This document shows, one piece after another, positions 53,040-61,960 of a DNA stretch of 64,000 nt (the stretch's first letter is position 1; every line of letters begins with the position of its first letter). Made by a program: the position numbers and the translations under genes. Source of the DNA: Anaerolineales bacterium (GTDB lineage: Bacteria; Chloroflexota; Anaerolineae; 4572-78; J111); contig JABTUK010000006.1 in the NCBI GenBank assembly GCA_015075405.1, positions 496,001 to 560,000 of the forward strand. Direction: 5' to 3'. Under the pieces are notes generated by a model. It had not been told where the DNA came from, made no database searches, and saw only the letters and a program-made list of their open reading frames with translations.

Positions 53040-55487
53040 ATGGAAGACTTTGAGAAACTCGGCGCTTTTTACCTGGGACGTCCTTATAACTTAAAAGAGA
53101 AAAAACCGGAAGAAGGCTTGCTGCTGTACGATTCCAAAGATTTGGTGACGCACGCGGTCTGTGTTGGCATGACCGGCAGCGGCAAAACAGGTCTGTGTAT
53201 CGGCTTAATCGAAGAAGCGGCCATTGATGGCGTGCCGGTCATTTTGATTGACCCCAAAGGCGACCTGGGTAATTTACTGTTGACCTTTCCCCAATTGCAG
53301 GGTAGCGATTTTTTGCCCTGGGTTAACCAGGATGATGCCCGGCAAAAGGGTCTCTCGCCCGAAGAGTACGCGGCCAAACAGGCCGAACTGTGGCAAAAGG
53401 GTCTGGCCGGCTGGGGTCAGAGCGGCGAGCGGATTCAGCGGCTGCGCGACGCCGCCGAATTTATGATTTATACGCCCGGTAGCAACGCCGGCCTGCCGGT
53501 CTCCATTCTCAAATCTTTCGCCGCCCCGCCCGCTGCCGTAATCGAAGATAACGAGTTGATGCGCGATCGAGTCAGCGCTACAGCCACCAGCCTGCTGGGG
53601 CTGGTCGGCATCCAGGCTGACCCGGTGCAAAGCCGTGAGCATATTTTATTATCCACCATCCTCGATACGGCCTGGCGGCAGGGCCAGGATTTGGACCTGG
53701 CCGGTCTGATTGGGCAGGTTCAAACCCCGCCGGTCAGCAAGATTGGCGTGCTCGATCTGGAAACCTTTTATTCCGGCAAGGATCGCTTTGGGCTGGTCAT
53801 GGCCCTCAATAACCTGCTGGCATCCCCTGGTTTTAATACCTGGCTGGAAGGCGAGAGCCTGGATATCGGCCAAATTTTATACACCCCGCAGGGCAAACCC
53901 CGTGTGGCGATTTTCTCCATCGCCCACTTGAGCGACTCGGAGCGCATGTTTTTTGTCTCCTTATTGCTCAACCAGATTTTGGCCTGGACGCGCAGCCAAT
54001 CCGGTACCACCAGCCTGCGGGCCATTCTCTACATGGACGAAATTTTTGGCTATCTGCCGCCTGTCGGCAACCCGCCCGCCAAGCTGCCGATGCTGACCTT
54101 GCTCAAACAGGCTCGCGCTTTTGGACTGGGCGTGGTGTTAGCTACCCAGAATCCGGTTGACCTGGATTACAAGGCTTTGGCCAATACCGGCACCTGGTTT
54201 ATTGGCCGCCTCCAAACCGAGCGGGACAAAGCCCGCCTGCTGGAAGGGCTGGAAGGCGCGGCGGCCAGCACCGGCTCCACCTTCGACCGGCAGGCCATGG
54301 AGCAAACCCTGGCCGGTTTGGGCAACCGGGTTTTTCTGATGAACAATGTCCATGAGGATGCGCCGGTTATTTTTGAAACACGCTGGGCTTTGTCGTACTT
54401 GCGCGGCCCGCTCACCCGCGACCAGATTAAAACGCTGATGGACCCGCGCAAGGCGGCGGTTCCGGCTCGCGCCGCCGGGGCCGTACCGGCTGTCGCTGCC
54501 GCGCCTGCCCCCGCCCCGGTCAGGGGTGGGGCCAAACAACCTCCGGCCCTGCCGCCCGATGTGCCCCGCTACTTTATCCCCCGGCGCGGCGGCGGTGGGA
54601 CTGACAGCGGGCTGGTTTATCAGCCCCGGCTGCTGGGTGTAGCCAAAGTGCGTTTTGCCGACGCTAAAAGCAAAGTAGACGTAACGCGGGAAGTCACCTG
54701 CTTAACGCCGATTACCAATGCAGCCGTCCCGGCCAATTGGGCCGACAGCGAACTGGTCGAACTGGCGGTGGCGGATTTGGAAAAGTCGCCGGAACAGGAG
54801 GCCCATTATGCTGAACTGCCTTCGGCGGCGAGTCAGGCCAAAAGTTATGCCGGTTGGAACCGCGACCTGACAAGCTGGCTCTATCAAGACCAGGCGTTGG
54901 AACTGCTCAGGAGTCCCAGCCTGGGCGCGGTGTCTCAGCCTGATGAGGATGAGCGTGATTTTCGGGTGCGCTTGCAGCAGGCCGCTCGCGAGCAGCGCGA
55001 TGATGCCGTCGAAAAGCTGCGCCAGAAATATGCGCCCAAAATCGCCGCCTTGCAGGAGCGGCTGCGTAAGGCCGAGCAGCGGGTTGAGAAGGAAAAGGCC
55101 CAGGCCAGCCAGGCCGGTCTGCAAACGGTTTTTTCGATTGGCGCAACCCTGCTGGGCGCTTTTACGGGCCGTAAAATCATTAGCAGCTCAACCATCAGCA
55201 AGGTCAGTTCAGCCGCCCGAAAAGCCGGCCAGGCTATGGAACAAAGCAAGGATGTGGGCCAGGCCAGCGAAACCGTTGAAGCCATCCAGCAGCAGTTGGC
55301 CAATCTGCAGGCCCAATTTGCTGACGAGACAGCGGTGCTGGAAGCAAAAATAGACCCACAGAGCGAGACCTTCGAGACGGTGGCGGTCAAACCCAGGAAA
55401 AGCGATATTTCGGTGCAGTTGGTGGCTCTGGTCTGGGCGCCCTACTGGCAGGACAGCCAGGGACAGTCCACCCCGGCCTGGGGTTAA
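53040..55487 (+). CDS. HerA/VirB4-like ATPase (DUF87-type)
   Basis: 815 residues. Walker A is GMTGSGKTGLC (about residue 43), Walker B-like ILYMDEIFGY and a conserved LATQNPVDLDYKAL, as in HerA/FtsK-type ATPases. An Ala/Pro-rich linker (about 475-500) separates the ATPase from a C-terminal half with a long coiled coil (about 655-690, REQRDDAVEKLRQKYAPK). The function is unclear: related proteins pump DNA or act as membrane-associated ATPases. The position inside the radical SAM cluster may be accidental, but the gene is co-directional. Confidence 0.82.
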   Translation: MEDFEKLGAFYLGRPYNLKEKKPEEGLLLYDSKDLVTHAVCVGMTGSGKTGLCIGLIEEAAIDGVPVILIDPKGDLGNLLLTFPQLQGSDFLPWVNQDDARQKGLSPEEYAAKQAELWQKGLAGWGQSGERIQRLRDAAEFMIYTPGSNAGLPVSILKSFAAPPAAVIEDNELMRDRVSATATSLLGLVGIQADPVQSREHILLSTILDTAWRQGQDLDLAGLIGQVQTPPVSKIGVLDLETFYSGKDRFGLVMALNNLLASPGFNTWLEGESLDIGQILYTPQGKPRVAIFSIAHLSDSERMFFVSLLLNQILAWTRSQSGTTSLRAILYMDEIFGYLPPVGNPPAKLPMLTLLKQARAFGLGVVLATQNPVDLDYKALANTGTWFIGRLQTERDKARLLEGLEGAAASTGSTFDRQAMEQTLAGLGNRVFLMNNVHEDAPVIFETRWALSYLRGPLTRDQIKTLMDPRKAAVPARAAGAVPAVAAAPAPAPVRGGAKQPPALPPDVPRYFIPRRGGGGTDSGLVYQPRLLGVAKVRFADAKSKVDVTREVTCLTPITNAAVPANWADSELVELAVADLEKSPEQEAHYAELPSAASQAKSYAGWNRDLTSWLYQDQALELLRSPSLGAVSQPDEDERDFRVRLQQAAREQRDDAVEKLRQKYAPKIAALQERLRKAEQRVEKEKAQASQAGLQTVFSIGATLLGAFTGRKIISSSTISKVSSAARKAGQAMEQSKDVGQASETVEAIQQQLANLQAQFADETAVLEAKIDPQSETFETVAVKPRKSDISVQLVALVWAPYWQDSQGQSTPAWG

Positions 55488-55500
55488 TGAGCAGGCCAAT

Positions 55501-56211
55501 ATGCGCCGGCTGACGCGACTGTTTAAACCAAAACCTCAACCAACGCAGGTTGACGTTTTGACCGGCTACGCTCATTGGGCCAAAAGTTACCCGGCCCACG
55601 CTCATAATCCGCTGATGGAGATTGAAGAGCGGGCCATGCTCAGCCTGCTGCCGGATGATTTGAGGGATAAAGTTTGCCTTGATTTGGCTTGCGGCAGTGG
55701 GCGCTACCTGCGGTTGTTGCAAAACCGGCAGGTCAAACAGGTTTTTGGTGTAGATTACTCAGCCGATATGCTGGCTCAAGCAATCAATTCGCCATTCGCC
55801 ATTCGCCCTTCGCTACTCGCCCGCAGCGCCTTCCTCTCCCTGCCTTTCGCCACCGCCACCTTCGACCTGATTACCTGCGGCCTGGCCGTGGGCCACGAAA
55901 AAAATCTGGGGCAAACCCTGGCTGAAATTTCGCGGGTGCTGCGCCAGGGGGGGACGGTCATCTACTCGGATTTCCATCCGTTTGGTACGCTTTCCGGCTG
56001 GCAGCGTTCTTTCACTGCGGAGAATGGTGCAACCTTTCAACTTGAGCATTATCTCCATCTTTACAGCGACCATCACCGGGCCTGCCAGGCGACCGGCTTA
56101 ACCATTACCGCTATCTTGGAGCCAGCCGGTGGAGAGCATGCCCCGGCAGGGTTTCAAGAATTGCCGGTGGTGCTGGTCATCCAGGCTACAAAAATAAGGC
56201 AGTCTCGCTGA
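55501..56211 (+). CDS. SAM-dependent methyltransferase with heptamer-coded segment
   Basis: 236 residues. Motif I is VCLDLACGSGRYLRLL, VFGVDYSADMLAQA follows, and LPFATATFDLITCGLAVGH forms motif IV. Between MLAQA and LPFAT there should be a short variable stretch with an acidic residue. Here it is NSPFAIRPSLLARSAFLS, of which 12 residues come from five exact heptamers (55787-55821). The acceptor is unknown. It starts 13 bp after the ATPase gene. A 10-bp hairpin lies just after the stop. Confidence 0.9.
   Translation: MRRLTRLFKPKPQPTQVDVLTGYAHWAKSYPAHAHNPLMEIEERAMLSLLPDDLRDKVCLDLACGSGRYLRLLQNRQVKQVFGVDYSADMLAQAINSPFAIRPSLLARSAFLSLPFATATFDLITCGLAVGHEKNLGQTLAEISRVLRQGGTVIYSDFHPFGTLSGWQRSFTAENGATFQLEHYLHLYSDHHRACQATGLTITAILEPAGGEHAPAGFQELPVVLVIQATKIRQSR
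55787..55821 (+). repeat. Five in-frame heptamers inside the methyltransferase gene
   Basis: ATTCGCC, ATTCGCC, ATTCGCC, CTTCGCT, ACTCGCC, exactly 35 bases. Confidence 0.8.
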
Positions 56212-56219
56212 AATTAAAA

Positions 56220-56243
56220 GCGTGGTCTAAAAATAGACCACGC
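56220..56243. terminator. Perfect hairpin after the methyltransferase gene
   Basis: GCGTGGTCTA-AAAA-TAGACCACGC, a 10-bp stem 8 bp after the stop; no T-tract. Confidence 0.5.
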
Positions 56244-56291
56244 CTCGGCTGGATTAAGAACCTTAAAAACTAAATCTGTACCTCCGCAGAA

Positions 56292-56389
56292 GTCATGTCA
56301 TTCCGACCTGCGAAGCGGGAGGAATCTTCGTTCCCGCTGGCTGAAATGTACGGTGAGCAGGAGGATTTCTCGCTGGCGCTCGAAATGAC
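56292..56389. repeat. TGTCATTTCGAG-family palindromic element
   Basis: GTCATGTCATTCCGACC...GAGGAATCTTC on the left and GATTTCTCGCTGGCGCTCG plus AAATGAC on the right. It lies in the 634-bp gap 56212-56845, which otherwise holds the hairpin above and the hexamer tract below. Confidence 0.8.
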
Positions 56390-56474
56390 TTGTCGAGAAC
56401 CGGACACATCTCAGCGGTTAATTTGAATCGTATGGTTAAGTCATCCCTGATAACCGCTCGCTTCCTTCTCAATC

Positions 56475-56660
56475 GTTGTCATTGCCATTGTCGTTATCAT
56501 TATCGTTATCATTGTCATTATCATTGTCATTATCATTGTCATTATCGTTATCATTATCATTATCATTATCATTATCATTATCATTATCATTATCATTATC
56601 ATTATCATTATCATTGTCGTTATCATTATCGTTGTCGTTTTCATTTTCGTTGGCGTTGTC
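56475..56660. repeat. Tandem hexamer tract (TTATCA)n
   Basis: About 30 copies of TTATCA/TTGTCA/TTATCG in a row. On the minus strand they encode alternating Asn-Asp. A 95-codon frame (56756-56469) begins with a Gln/Pro-rich stretch, enters NENEND and then the repeats, and ends at TGA 56466-56468. No ribosome-binding site or ATG is seen; only GTG is available. It could be the C-terminal end of a decayed gene. Treat as a repeat. Confidence 0.75.
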
Positions 56661-56845
56661 CACTTTGGGAGGGGGTTGGCCCGCTACAACCGGTTGGCCG
56701 ATTTGGGTGGGTTGGGCTTGATTCGACGGCTCTACCAACGATGCGGGTTGACACACTTCTCTGAAGCAGATCAGATGGGTTATCTGGCCGGCATTGACCT
56801 GAACCTGGCCAGGAGTAATACTAAATTGGCCAATATTATACTACT

Positions 56846-58033
56846 ATGTTCCCACAATCCTTGTACTTTAAAAATGTAACAATCATGACCGCCGGTGGTT
56901 ATCATCATGGCTCGCTTCGCTTACAAGGCGATAAGATTACTGCGCTCGATGAACCGCCGCGGGGTAGGGATCAAATCATTGATGGCGATGGCGGGCTGTT
57001 GATTCCCGGCTTAATTAATGCGCATGACCATCTGGAATTGAATACGTTCAAGCGTCTCAAATATCGAGCGTATTATACCCACTCACGCCAGTGGATTGAA
57101 GATATCGAAGCCCGCTTTGAAAGCGACCCTGATTTAATCGAACCGCGCCGCCAACCCCTGGCCGACCGGCTGCTGATGAGCGCGTTGAAAAACCTACTGA
57201 GCGGTGTGACCACCGTTTGCCATCACAATCCTTTGCATCCTCCGCTGCGGCGAAATTATCCGATGCGTGTAGTCAAAAACTACAACTTCTGTCATTCTCT
57301 CTTCCGAGGTGAAGATCCTTCGACCAGCTATCATCGTACCAAAGACCGCGATCCCTGGATGATTCACCTGGCCGAGGGAGTTGAAACTGAGGCTGAAGCG
57401 GAGTTTGAGCAGTTAGACCGGCTGGGCCTGTTACAACAAAATACCGTCCTGGTGCATGGGGTAGGGTTGACCTTTCAACAAAGACAAACGCTGATCGAGC
57501 GGGGCGGGGGCTTGATTTGGTGCCCTGGCTCGAATCTTTTTCTGTTCGGGCAGACCGCCTGTGCGCAGGAACTCTCTCAAGCAGGTAAACTAGCCCTGGG
57601 CAGCGATTCGCGTTTGAGCGGCGAATTTGATCTGCTGGCAGAACTGCAAGTAGCCCACCAAGCCGGCCAGCTTTCACCCCAGGCGTTGTTCCGCTCCGTT
57701 ACCTGGGATGCAGCCCGGCTTTTGCGCTTGCGAGAGGGTGGGCGAGGACAGATCATTCCGGGCGGTCCTGCCGATTTGGTTTTGCTGCCGCCTCCTGTGG
57801 AGACAGACCCTTTCGCCCGGCTGCTCGATTTGACCCGCGCTCAGATTGAACTGGTGCTATTAGCGGGTAAACCCGTGGTTGGCTCACCTCGAATGCAGCC
57901 GGTTTTTGAGGCCACCAAAACGCGGTTTGATTCGGTGGCTGTGGATGAAATTGAAAAATTAATGTCCCAGGAGTTGATCGGGCGGGTGAGGAAAGCTTCG
58001 GTGGCGGAGCCGGGTTTGGAGATTGGAAGCTAG
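56846..58033 (+). CDS. Amidohydrolase-superfamily protein (deaminase-like)
   Basis: 395 residues. The metal-dependent barrel has INAHDHLELN (the HxH pair), MIHLAEGVETE (His), LVHGVGL (His) and LGSDSRLSGEFDLLAEL (Asp). Together these match the cytosine-deaminase/ATZ-TRZ style. The composite beta domain is split between the first 50 residues and the C-terminus (GGPADLVLLPP). It likely deaminates or dechlorinates a heterocyclic amine, or hydrolyses a cyclic amide. The ATG at 56846 lies close to a TATACT-like box, so the transcript may be almost leaderless. Confidence 0.88.
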   Translation: MFPQSLYFKNVTIMTAGGYHHGSLRLQGDKITALDEPPRGRDQIIDGDGGLLIPGLINAHDHLELNTFKRLKYRAYYTHSRQWIEDIEARFESDPDLIEPRRQPLADRLLMSALKNLLSGVTTVCHHNPLHPPLRRNYPMRVVKNYNFCHSLFRGEDPSTSYHRTKDRDPWMIHLAEGVETEAEAEFEQLDRLGLLQQNTVLVHGVGLTFQQRQTLIERGGGLIWCPGSNLFLFGQTACAQELSQAGKLALGSDSRLSGEFDLLAELQVAHQAGQLSPQALFRSVTWDAARLLRLREGGRGQIIPGGPADLVLLPPPVETDPFARLLDLTRAQIELVLLAGKPVVGSPRMQPVFEATKTRFDSVAVDEIEKLMSQELIGRVRKASVAEPGLEIGS

Positions 58034-58091
58034 GAGTAATGTTGTCAAAGGTTCAGAGCAGGATCAACAGAATGTCAGAATTAAGGTTCTT

Positions 58092-59291
58092 TTATTCTGG
58101 AAATTCTGCTCTTGTCTGATTAGAATATAAGGCTGTAAGGATTAACCACGCCCCATACAATCTGGGATAAGCCAGCAAAGTCCAGCCCCCATTTTGGCCG
58201 GGGAGCGGTAAAATGTAAAGACAGAGGGCGGTTATCAAGCAGCCTCGGCTGAACCAATTGAGCCGGTCCCACTGGAGGATCAGCCAACTGAGGGGAATCA
58301 GCATGACCGTGTGGTGATACTGTTCGCCTAACGGGGCAAAAATAACGCCCCAGGCCAGCGCAGCGACGAGGGCCAGTGTTTCATTCCGGCGGGCGAAGAT
58401 TAAAATAAAACCCATGGTCAGCAGCGCCAGGCTGATTAAAAGAATCGCGGCCAGCCAGGGTAGATTAACTAAAGGGGTCTGGCTCCAGACGGGATCAAAC
58501 ACTAATAAACGGCATAGCAGACTACGCGTCGTTTGATAAGCGGCGGCACAGGTGGCAGCGGAATTGCCTGTTTCATAGAGAAGCTGCCCATATCTTTGCC
58601 ACAGCGGCGGCGGAAACAAAGGAAGCGTCATTACCAAAATAACGCCAGCCACACCGACGGTCCAAAACAGCCGCCGCCACTGCCTTTGCCAGATGAGAAT
58701 AGGCAGCAGCGCCCAGCCGGCCGTCTTTAAAACCAAAGCCAGCGCCAGCGCCGCGCCACCGAGCGGGTCAGATTTAGCCAACTTCGACCAGGCTACAACG
58801 GCTATAGAGAGCAAGGCAAAAATCAATAGGTAAGCCTGACCCAATCTTATATTTTCCTGAGCCGGTTGAAACAACATACCCAGCGAGGCCAGCAGCGCCA
58901 TAACCGGCAGGGTGGGCCGGGGAGAAAAAGTAAACAGCAGCAAGATCAGCCCACCAAAAAGCAGCGCTGCGTTGGCCAGGGTCCAGATAAAGCGGGCATT
59001 TTCGATGGATAAAAAGCTCAACGGCCACAACATCAGGCTGGTGGTCGGCGGGTTGGCATGATAAATATCGTCGGCTTGCTGGTGGCTGTCGGCTCTCACC
59101 ATCGGACGGAAATAGGTAGGGTCGTAGACCTGGGCTGAGAACTGCCCCGTTCGGAGAAGTCGGGCAGCGCTGTAATAAGCGCCAAACCCGTGAGTTAAGG
59201 ATTGACTGGCCGGATACAGGATTTGTATGACAAACCAAAACGCAATGACGGTTGTTAAAACATAAATTCCAGCTTTTTTTAGACTCGTCAT
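58092..59291 (-). CDS. GT87-like (DUF2029) membrane glycosyltransferase
   Basis: 399 residues with about ten hydrophobic helices. The N-terminal region GFGAYYSAARLLRTGQFSAQVY followed by NPPTTSLMLWPLSFL matches the DUF2029/GT87 pattern, in which a polyprenyl-phosphate sugar is the donor. The usual Asp in the first external loop is not evident, so activity is uncertain. It is the only leftward gene among the rightward cluster, and diverges from the SPASM radical SAM gene with 52 bp between. Confidence 0.8.
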   Translation of the reverse strand: MTSLKKAGIYVLTTVIAFWFVIQILYPASQSLTHGFGAYYSAARLLRTGQFSAQVYDPTYFRPMVRADSHQQADDIYHANPPTTSLMLWPLSFLSIENARFIWTLANAALLFGGLILLLFTFSPRPTLPVMALLASLGMLFQPAQENIRLGQAYLLIFALLSIAVVAWSKLAKSDPLGGAALALALVLKTAGWALLPILIWQRQWRRLFWTVGVAGVILVMTLPLFPPPLWQRYGQLLYETGNSAATCAAAYQTTRSLLCRLLVFDPVWSQTPLVNLPWLAAILLISLALLTMGFILIFARRNETLALVAALAWGVIFAPLGEQYHHTVMLIPLSWLILQWDRLNWFSRGCLITALCLYILPLPGQNGGWTLLAYPRLYGAWLILTALYSNQTRAEFPE

Positions 59292-59343
59292 CGTTCTATT
59301 TTATCTTATCTGCGAAATCTGTGTAATCTGTGGACTATTCTTC

Positions 59344-60408
59344 ATGGCTCGAACCTTTGGCATTGATGCTTTTCGTCGTTATTTAACCCTCAAAACGCAT
59401 AAAATTCACGCCCTGCCGGTCGCCATTTTGATGCCGCACAGCAGTTGCAACTGCCAGTGCGTCATGTGCGACATCTGGAAGGGCAACGGCAACGTCCAGC
59501 AGTTGACCGAAGCCGATGCGCAGGGGTTACTCACCTCCTTCAAAAAGTTGGGGACGCAGTGGGTCGTCATGTCGGGCGGCGAAGCGCTCATGAACCCCAA
59601 CCTCTTTCGCTTGTGCGACTTATTGCGAGCGCAGGGGTTGAAAATCACTATCCTCTCGACCGGCCTGCTGCTGAAACGTTACGCCGAGCAGGTAGTCAGC
59701 CGAACCGATGAAGTAATCGTCTCCCTGGATGGTTCCGAGGCGGTCCACAATGCCATTCGCCGGATTCCCAATGCCTTTCAAAAACTGGCCGAAGGAGTCC
59801 AGGCTGTCAAGGCGCTCAATCCGAGGTTTCCCATCTCGGCCCGTTGTGTCATCCAGCGGCTCAATTTTGCCGACTGGCCTAACATCATTGACGCCGCTCA
59901 CACCATCGGGCTGGACGGCATCAGTTTCCTGCCCGCCGACGTATCCAGCGAAGCCTTCAATCGCCCCGAATTGTGGGGCGAAGAGCGGACGGAGGAGGTC
60001 AAACTTGACCAGGCGCAATTGCCTCATCTGCAAACCATGATTGAATCTCTCATCGCCAATTACGCTGCCGATTTCGCCAGCGGCTACATCGCCGAGTCGC
60101 CCGCCAAAATTCGCCGCATTTATGATTACTACGCCGCCTTTTACGGGCTGACTGACTTTCCGCTGGTGCGCTGCAACGCGCCCTGGGTCTCGACGGTGGT
60201 CGAGGCCGATGGCACCGTCCGTTCCTGCTTCTTCCACCACGCCCTGGGCAATATCCGCCAGACGCCCCTGCCGGACCTACTCAACAGCCCGGAGGCTATC
60301 GCTTTCCGCCAGAATTTGGATATGGATACCGACGCCATTTGCCGTAAATGTGTTTGCTCGCTCAACTTGCGGCCAACGGTGAAGATAAGAAATGGGAGTA
60401 GGGAGTAA
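59344..60408 (+). CDS. Radical SAM protein with SPASM-like C-terminus
   Basis: 354 residues. The cluster motif CNCQCVMC gives CxxxCxxC with Cys35, Cys39 and Cys42. A barrel with VVMSGGEALMNPNLFRL follows. The C-terminal region holds further cysteines (CNAPW, RSCFFHH, CRKCVCSLN), suggesting auxiliary iron-sulfur binding. Relatives modify peptides or act on sugars and tetrapyrroles. There is no B12 domain. The last codons (NGSRE) and the TAA stop are inside a heptamer array. Confidence 0.9.
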   Translation: MARTFGIDAFRRYLTLKTHKIHALPVAILMPHSSCNCQCVMCDIWKGNGNVQQLTEADAQGLLTSFKKLGTQWVVMSGGEALMNPNLFRLCDLLRAQGLKITILSTGLLLKRYAEQVVSRTDEVIVSLDGSEAVHNAIRRIPNAFQKLAEGVQAVKALNPRFPISARCVIQRLNFADWPNIIDAAHTIGLDGISFLPADVSSEAFNRPELWGEERTEEVKLDQAQLPHLQTMIESLIANYAADFASGYIAESPAKIRRIYDYYAAFYGLTDFPLVRCNAPWVSTVVEADGTVRSCFFHHALGNIRQTPLPDLLNSPEAIAFRQNLDMDTDAICRKCVCSLNLRPTVKIRNGSRE

Positions 60409-60463
60409 GGAGTAGGTAGTAGGGGAAAAACCCTACTACCTACTACCTACTACTTACTCCCTA
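60394..60463. repeat. Heptamer hairpin (GGGAGTA/GGTAGTA words)
   Basis: GGGAGTA, GGGAGTA, AGGAGTA, GGTAGTA, GGGG (60394-60425) face CCCTACTACCTACTACC and on to 60463. Same word family as 45637-45711; both are followed by GGAGTTAA and a radical SAM start. Confidence 0.85.
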
Positions 60464-60476
60464 TTGGGAGTTAACA

Positions 60477-61895
60477 ATGCGTCACAAAATTGTCCTCTAC
60501 AATCCACGCGCTGTTTTCTGGACGATGCCCCTGGCTTTGATTGCCCTGGCCTCGGCCCTGGACCGGGATAAGTATGAAGTGGTCATCGTAGATGGCCGGC
60601 TGCACTCGACGGAAAGCCTGCTGAGCCAGCTTGACGATGCCCTGTGCCTGGGGGTGACGGTGCTGACCGGCGCGCCGCTGCGTGACGCCCTGGAAGTCAG
60701 CCGCGCTGCCCGCACCCGCCGGCCCGATTTGCCGGTGATTTGGGGCGGCTGGCACCCCTCCCTTTTCCCAGAAATGTGCGCCGTCGAACCCGCCGTCACC
60801 GCCGCCGTCATCGGCCAGGGCGAAGAAACCTTTGCCGAAATCGTCGCCCACCTGGCCGCCAACGAACCCCTCGACAATATACCCGGCTGCGCCCTCAATC
60901 CCTCAGCCTTAGCCTCAGACTCAGCCTTCCTCACGCCACCCCGCCCCATGCGCGACATCAACATCTTTCCTCGCCACGACTATGACTTCGTTCAAGTGGA
61001 AGACTACTTCAAGCTCAAAGGCCAGCGCCAGCTTGATTACATCTCCTCGCAGGGCTGCCGCTTCCGCTGCAACTTCTGCGCCGACCCGGCGGTTTACAAT
61101 CGCGGCTGGTACGGCTATTCGCCGGAGCGTATGGTCGGCGAAATTGCCGATTTGTGGCGGCGGTATCGCTTTACCGATTTGAACCTGCAAGACGAGACCT
61201 ATTTCACCCAGCAGAAACGGGTCGCCGCTGTAGCCGAGGGTTTTTTGCGCGAGGGCTTGCAATTCACCTGGACCGGCACGATGCGAGCCGACCAGGGCCG
61301 CCGCCTTGACGATGCCACTTTTGCCTTGTGCAAACAGTCCGGCCTACGCCGGGTGATGATTGGCATGGAGGCCGGCTCGCAGGAAACCATTGACTGGATT
61401 CAAAAGGATATTAAAGTTGAGGATATGTGGCTGACGGCGGAAAAACTGGTCCGCCACAATATCGGCGCGATTATCAACGTCATCGTCGGCTTTCCCGGCG
61501 AGTCGGCGGAGAGCGTGACCGAGTCGCTGCGGGTCGCCCGCGACCTGCGGGCTATGAGCAGCAACTTTGAACTGGCCGTTTTTTATTTCAAACCCTATCC
61601 CGGCAACCCCATCGCCGAGCGGCTCAGAGCAGAGAATTACCGCTTCCCCGCCACGCTGGAGGAGTGGGCCGATTTTGATTACATCGGCAGCGGCAACGAT
61701 TGGCTGAGCGAGGCCCAAAAGCGCGAAATCGAACATTTCAAGTTCTACCAGCGTTTTGCCTACAGCGGCAATCGCAACCCGCTGCGCTGGCCCCTGCAAA
61801 CCCTGTCCCGCTGGCGGGTCGAGCGGCGAGCCTACGCCCTGCCGTTGGAGCGCAAACTGGTCGAGTGGCTCAAGCCGGCCCAGGCGTTATCGTAA
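60477..61895 (+). CDS. B12-binding radical SAM protein (4)
   Basis: 472 residues from ATG 60477, with GGGAG 8 bases upstream. The cobalamin-binding-like N-terminus (FWTMPLALIALASALDRDKY, VIWGGWHPSLFP) precedes CRFRCNFC (Cys194, Cys198, Cys201) and ADPAVYNRGWYGYSPERM. The stretch NPSALASDSAFL comes from a run of CAGCCT/TAGCCT hexamers (60901-60930). It resembles radical SAM 3 more than 1 and 2. A membrane glycosyltransferase follows. Confidence 0.9.
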   Translation: MRHKIVLYNPRAVFWTMPLALIALASALDRDKYEVVIVDGRLHSTESLLSQLDDALCLGVTVLTGAPLRDALEVSRAARTRRPDLPVIWGGWHPSLFPEMCAVEPAVTAAVIGQGEETFAEIVAHLAANEPLDNIPGCALNPSALASDSAFLTPPRPMRDINIFPRHDYDFVQVEDYFKLKGQRQLDYISSQGCRFRCNFCADPAVYNRGWYGYSPERMVGEIADLWRRYRFTDLNLQDETYFTQQKRVAAVAEGFLREGLQFTWTGTMRADQGRRLDDATFALCKQSGLRRVMIGMEAGSQETIDWIQKDIKVEDMWLTAEKLVRHNIGAIINVIVGFPGESAESVTESLRVARDLRAMSSNFELAVFYFKPYPGNPIAERLRAENYRFPATLEEWADFDYIGSGNDWLSEAQKREIEHFKFYQRFAYSGNRNPLRWPLQTLSRWRVERRAYALPLERKLVEWLKPAQALS

Positions 61896-61905
61896 TTAAA
61901 CCCGT

Positions 61906-61939
61906 GTGTCATTTCGAGGCCGTAGGCCGAAAAATCTCC
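61906..61939. repeat. Half copy of the TGTCATTTCGAG repeat
   Basis: GTGTCATTTCGAGGCCGTAG continuing to AAAAATCTCC. It is the same kind of partial end as 16448-16481 and lies 22 bp before the next gene. Confidence 0.7.
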
Positions 61940-61960
61940 TGGGTATAGCGCGTTAATAAC

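Noticed and set aside
56390..56764. Frames encoding His-Tyr or Ser-Leu repeats across the hexamer tract
   Set aside because: All frames stay open simply because TTATCA repeats lack stops in them; no start or neighbouring domain supports coding.
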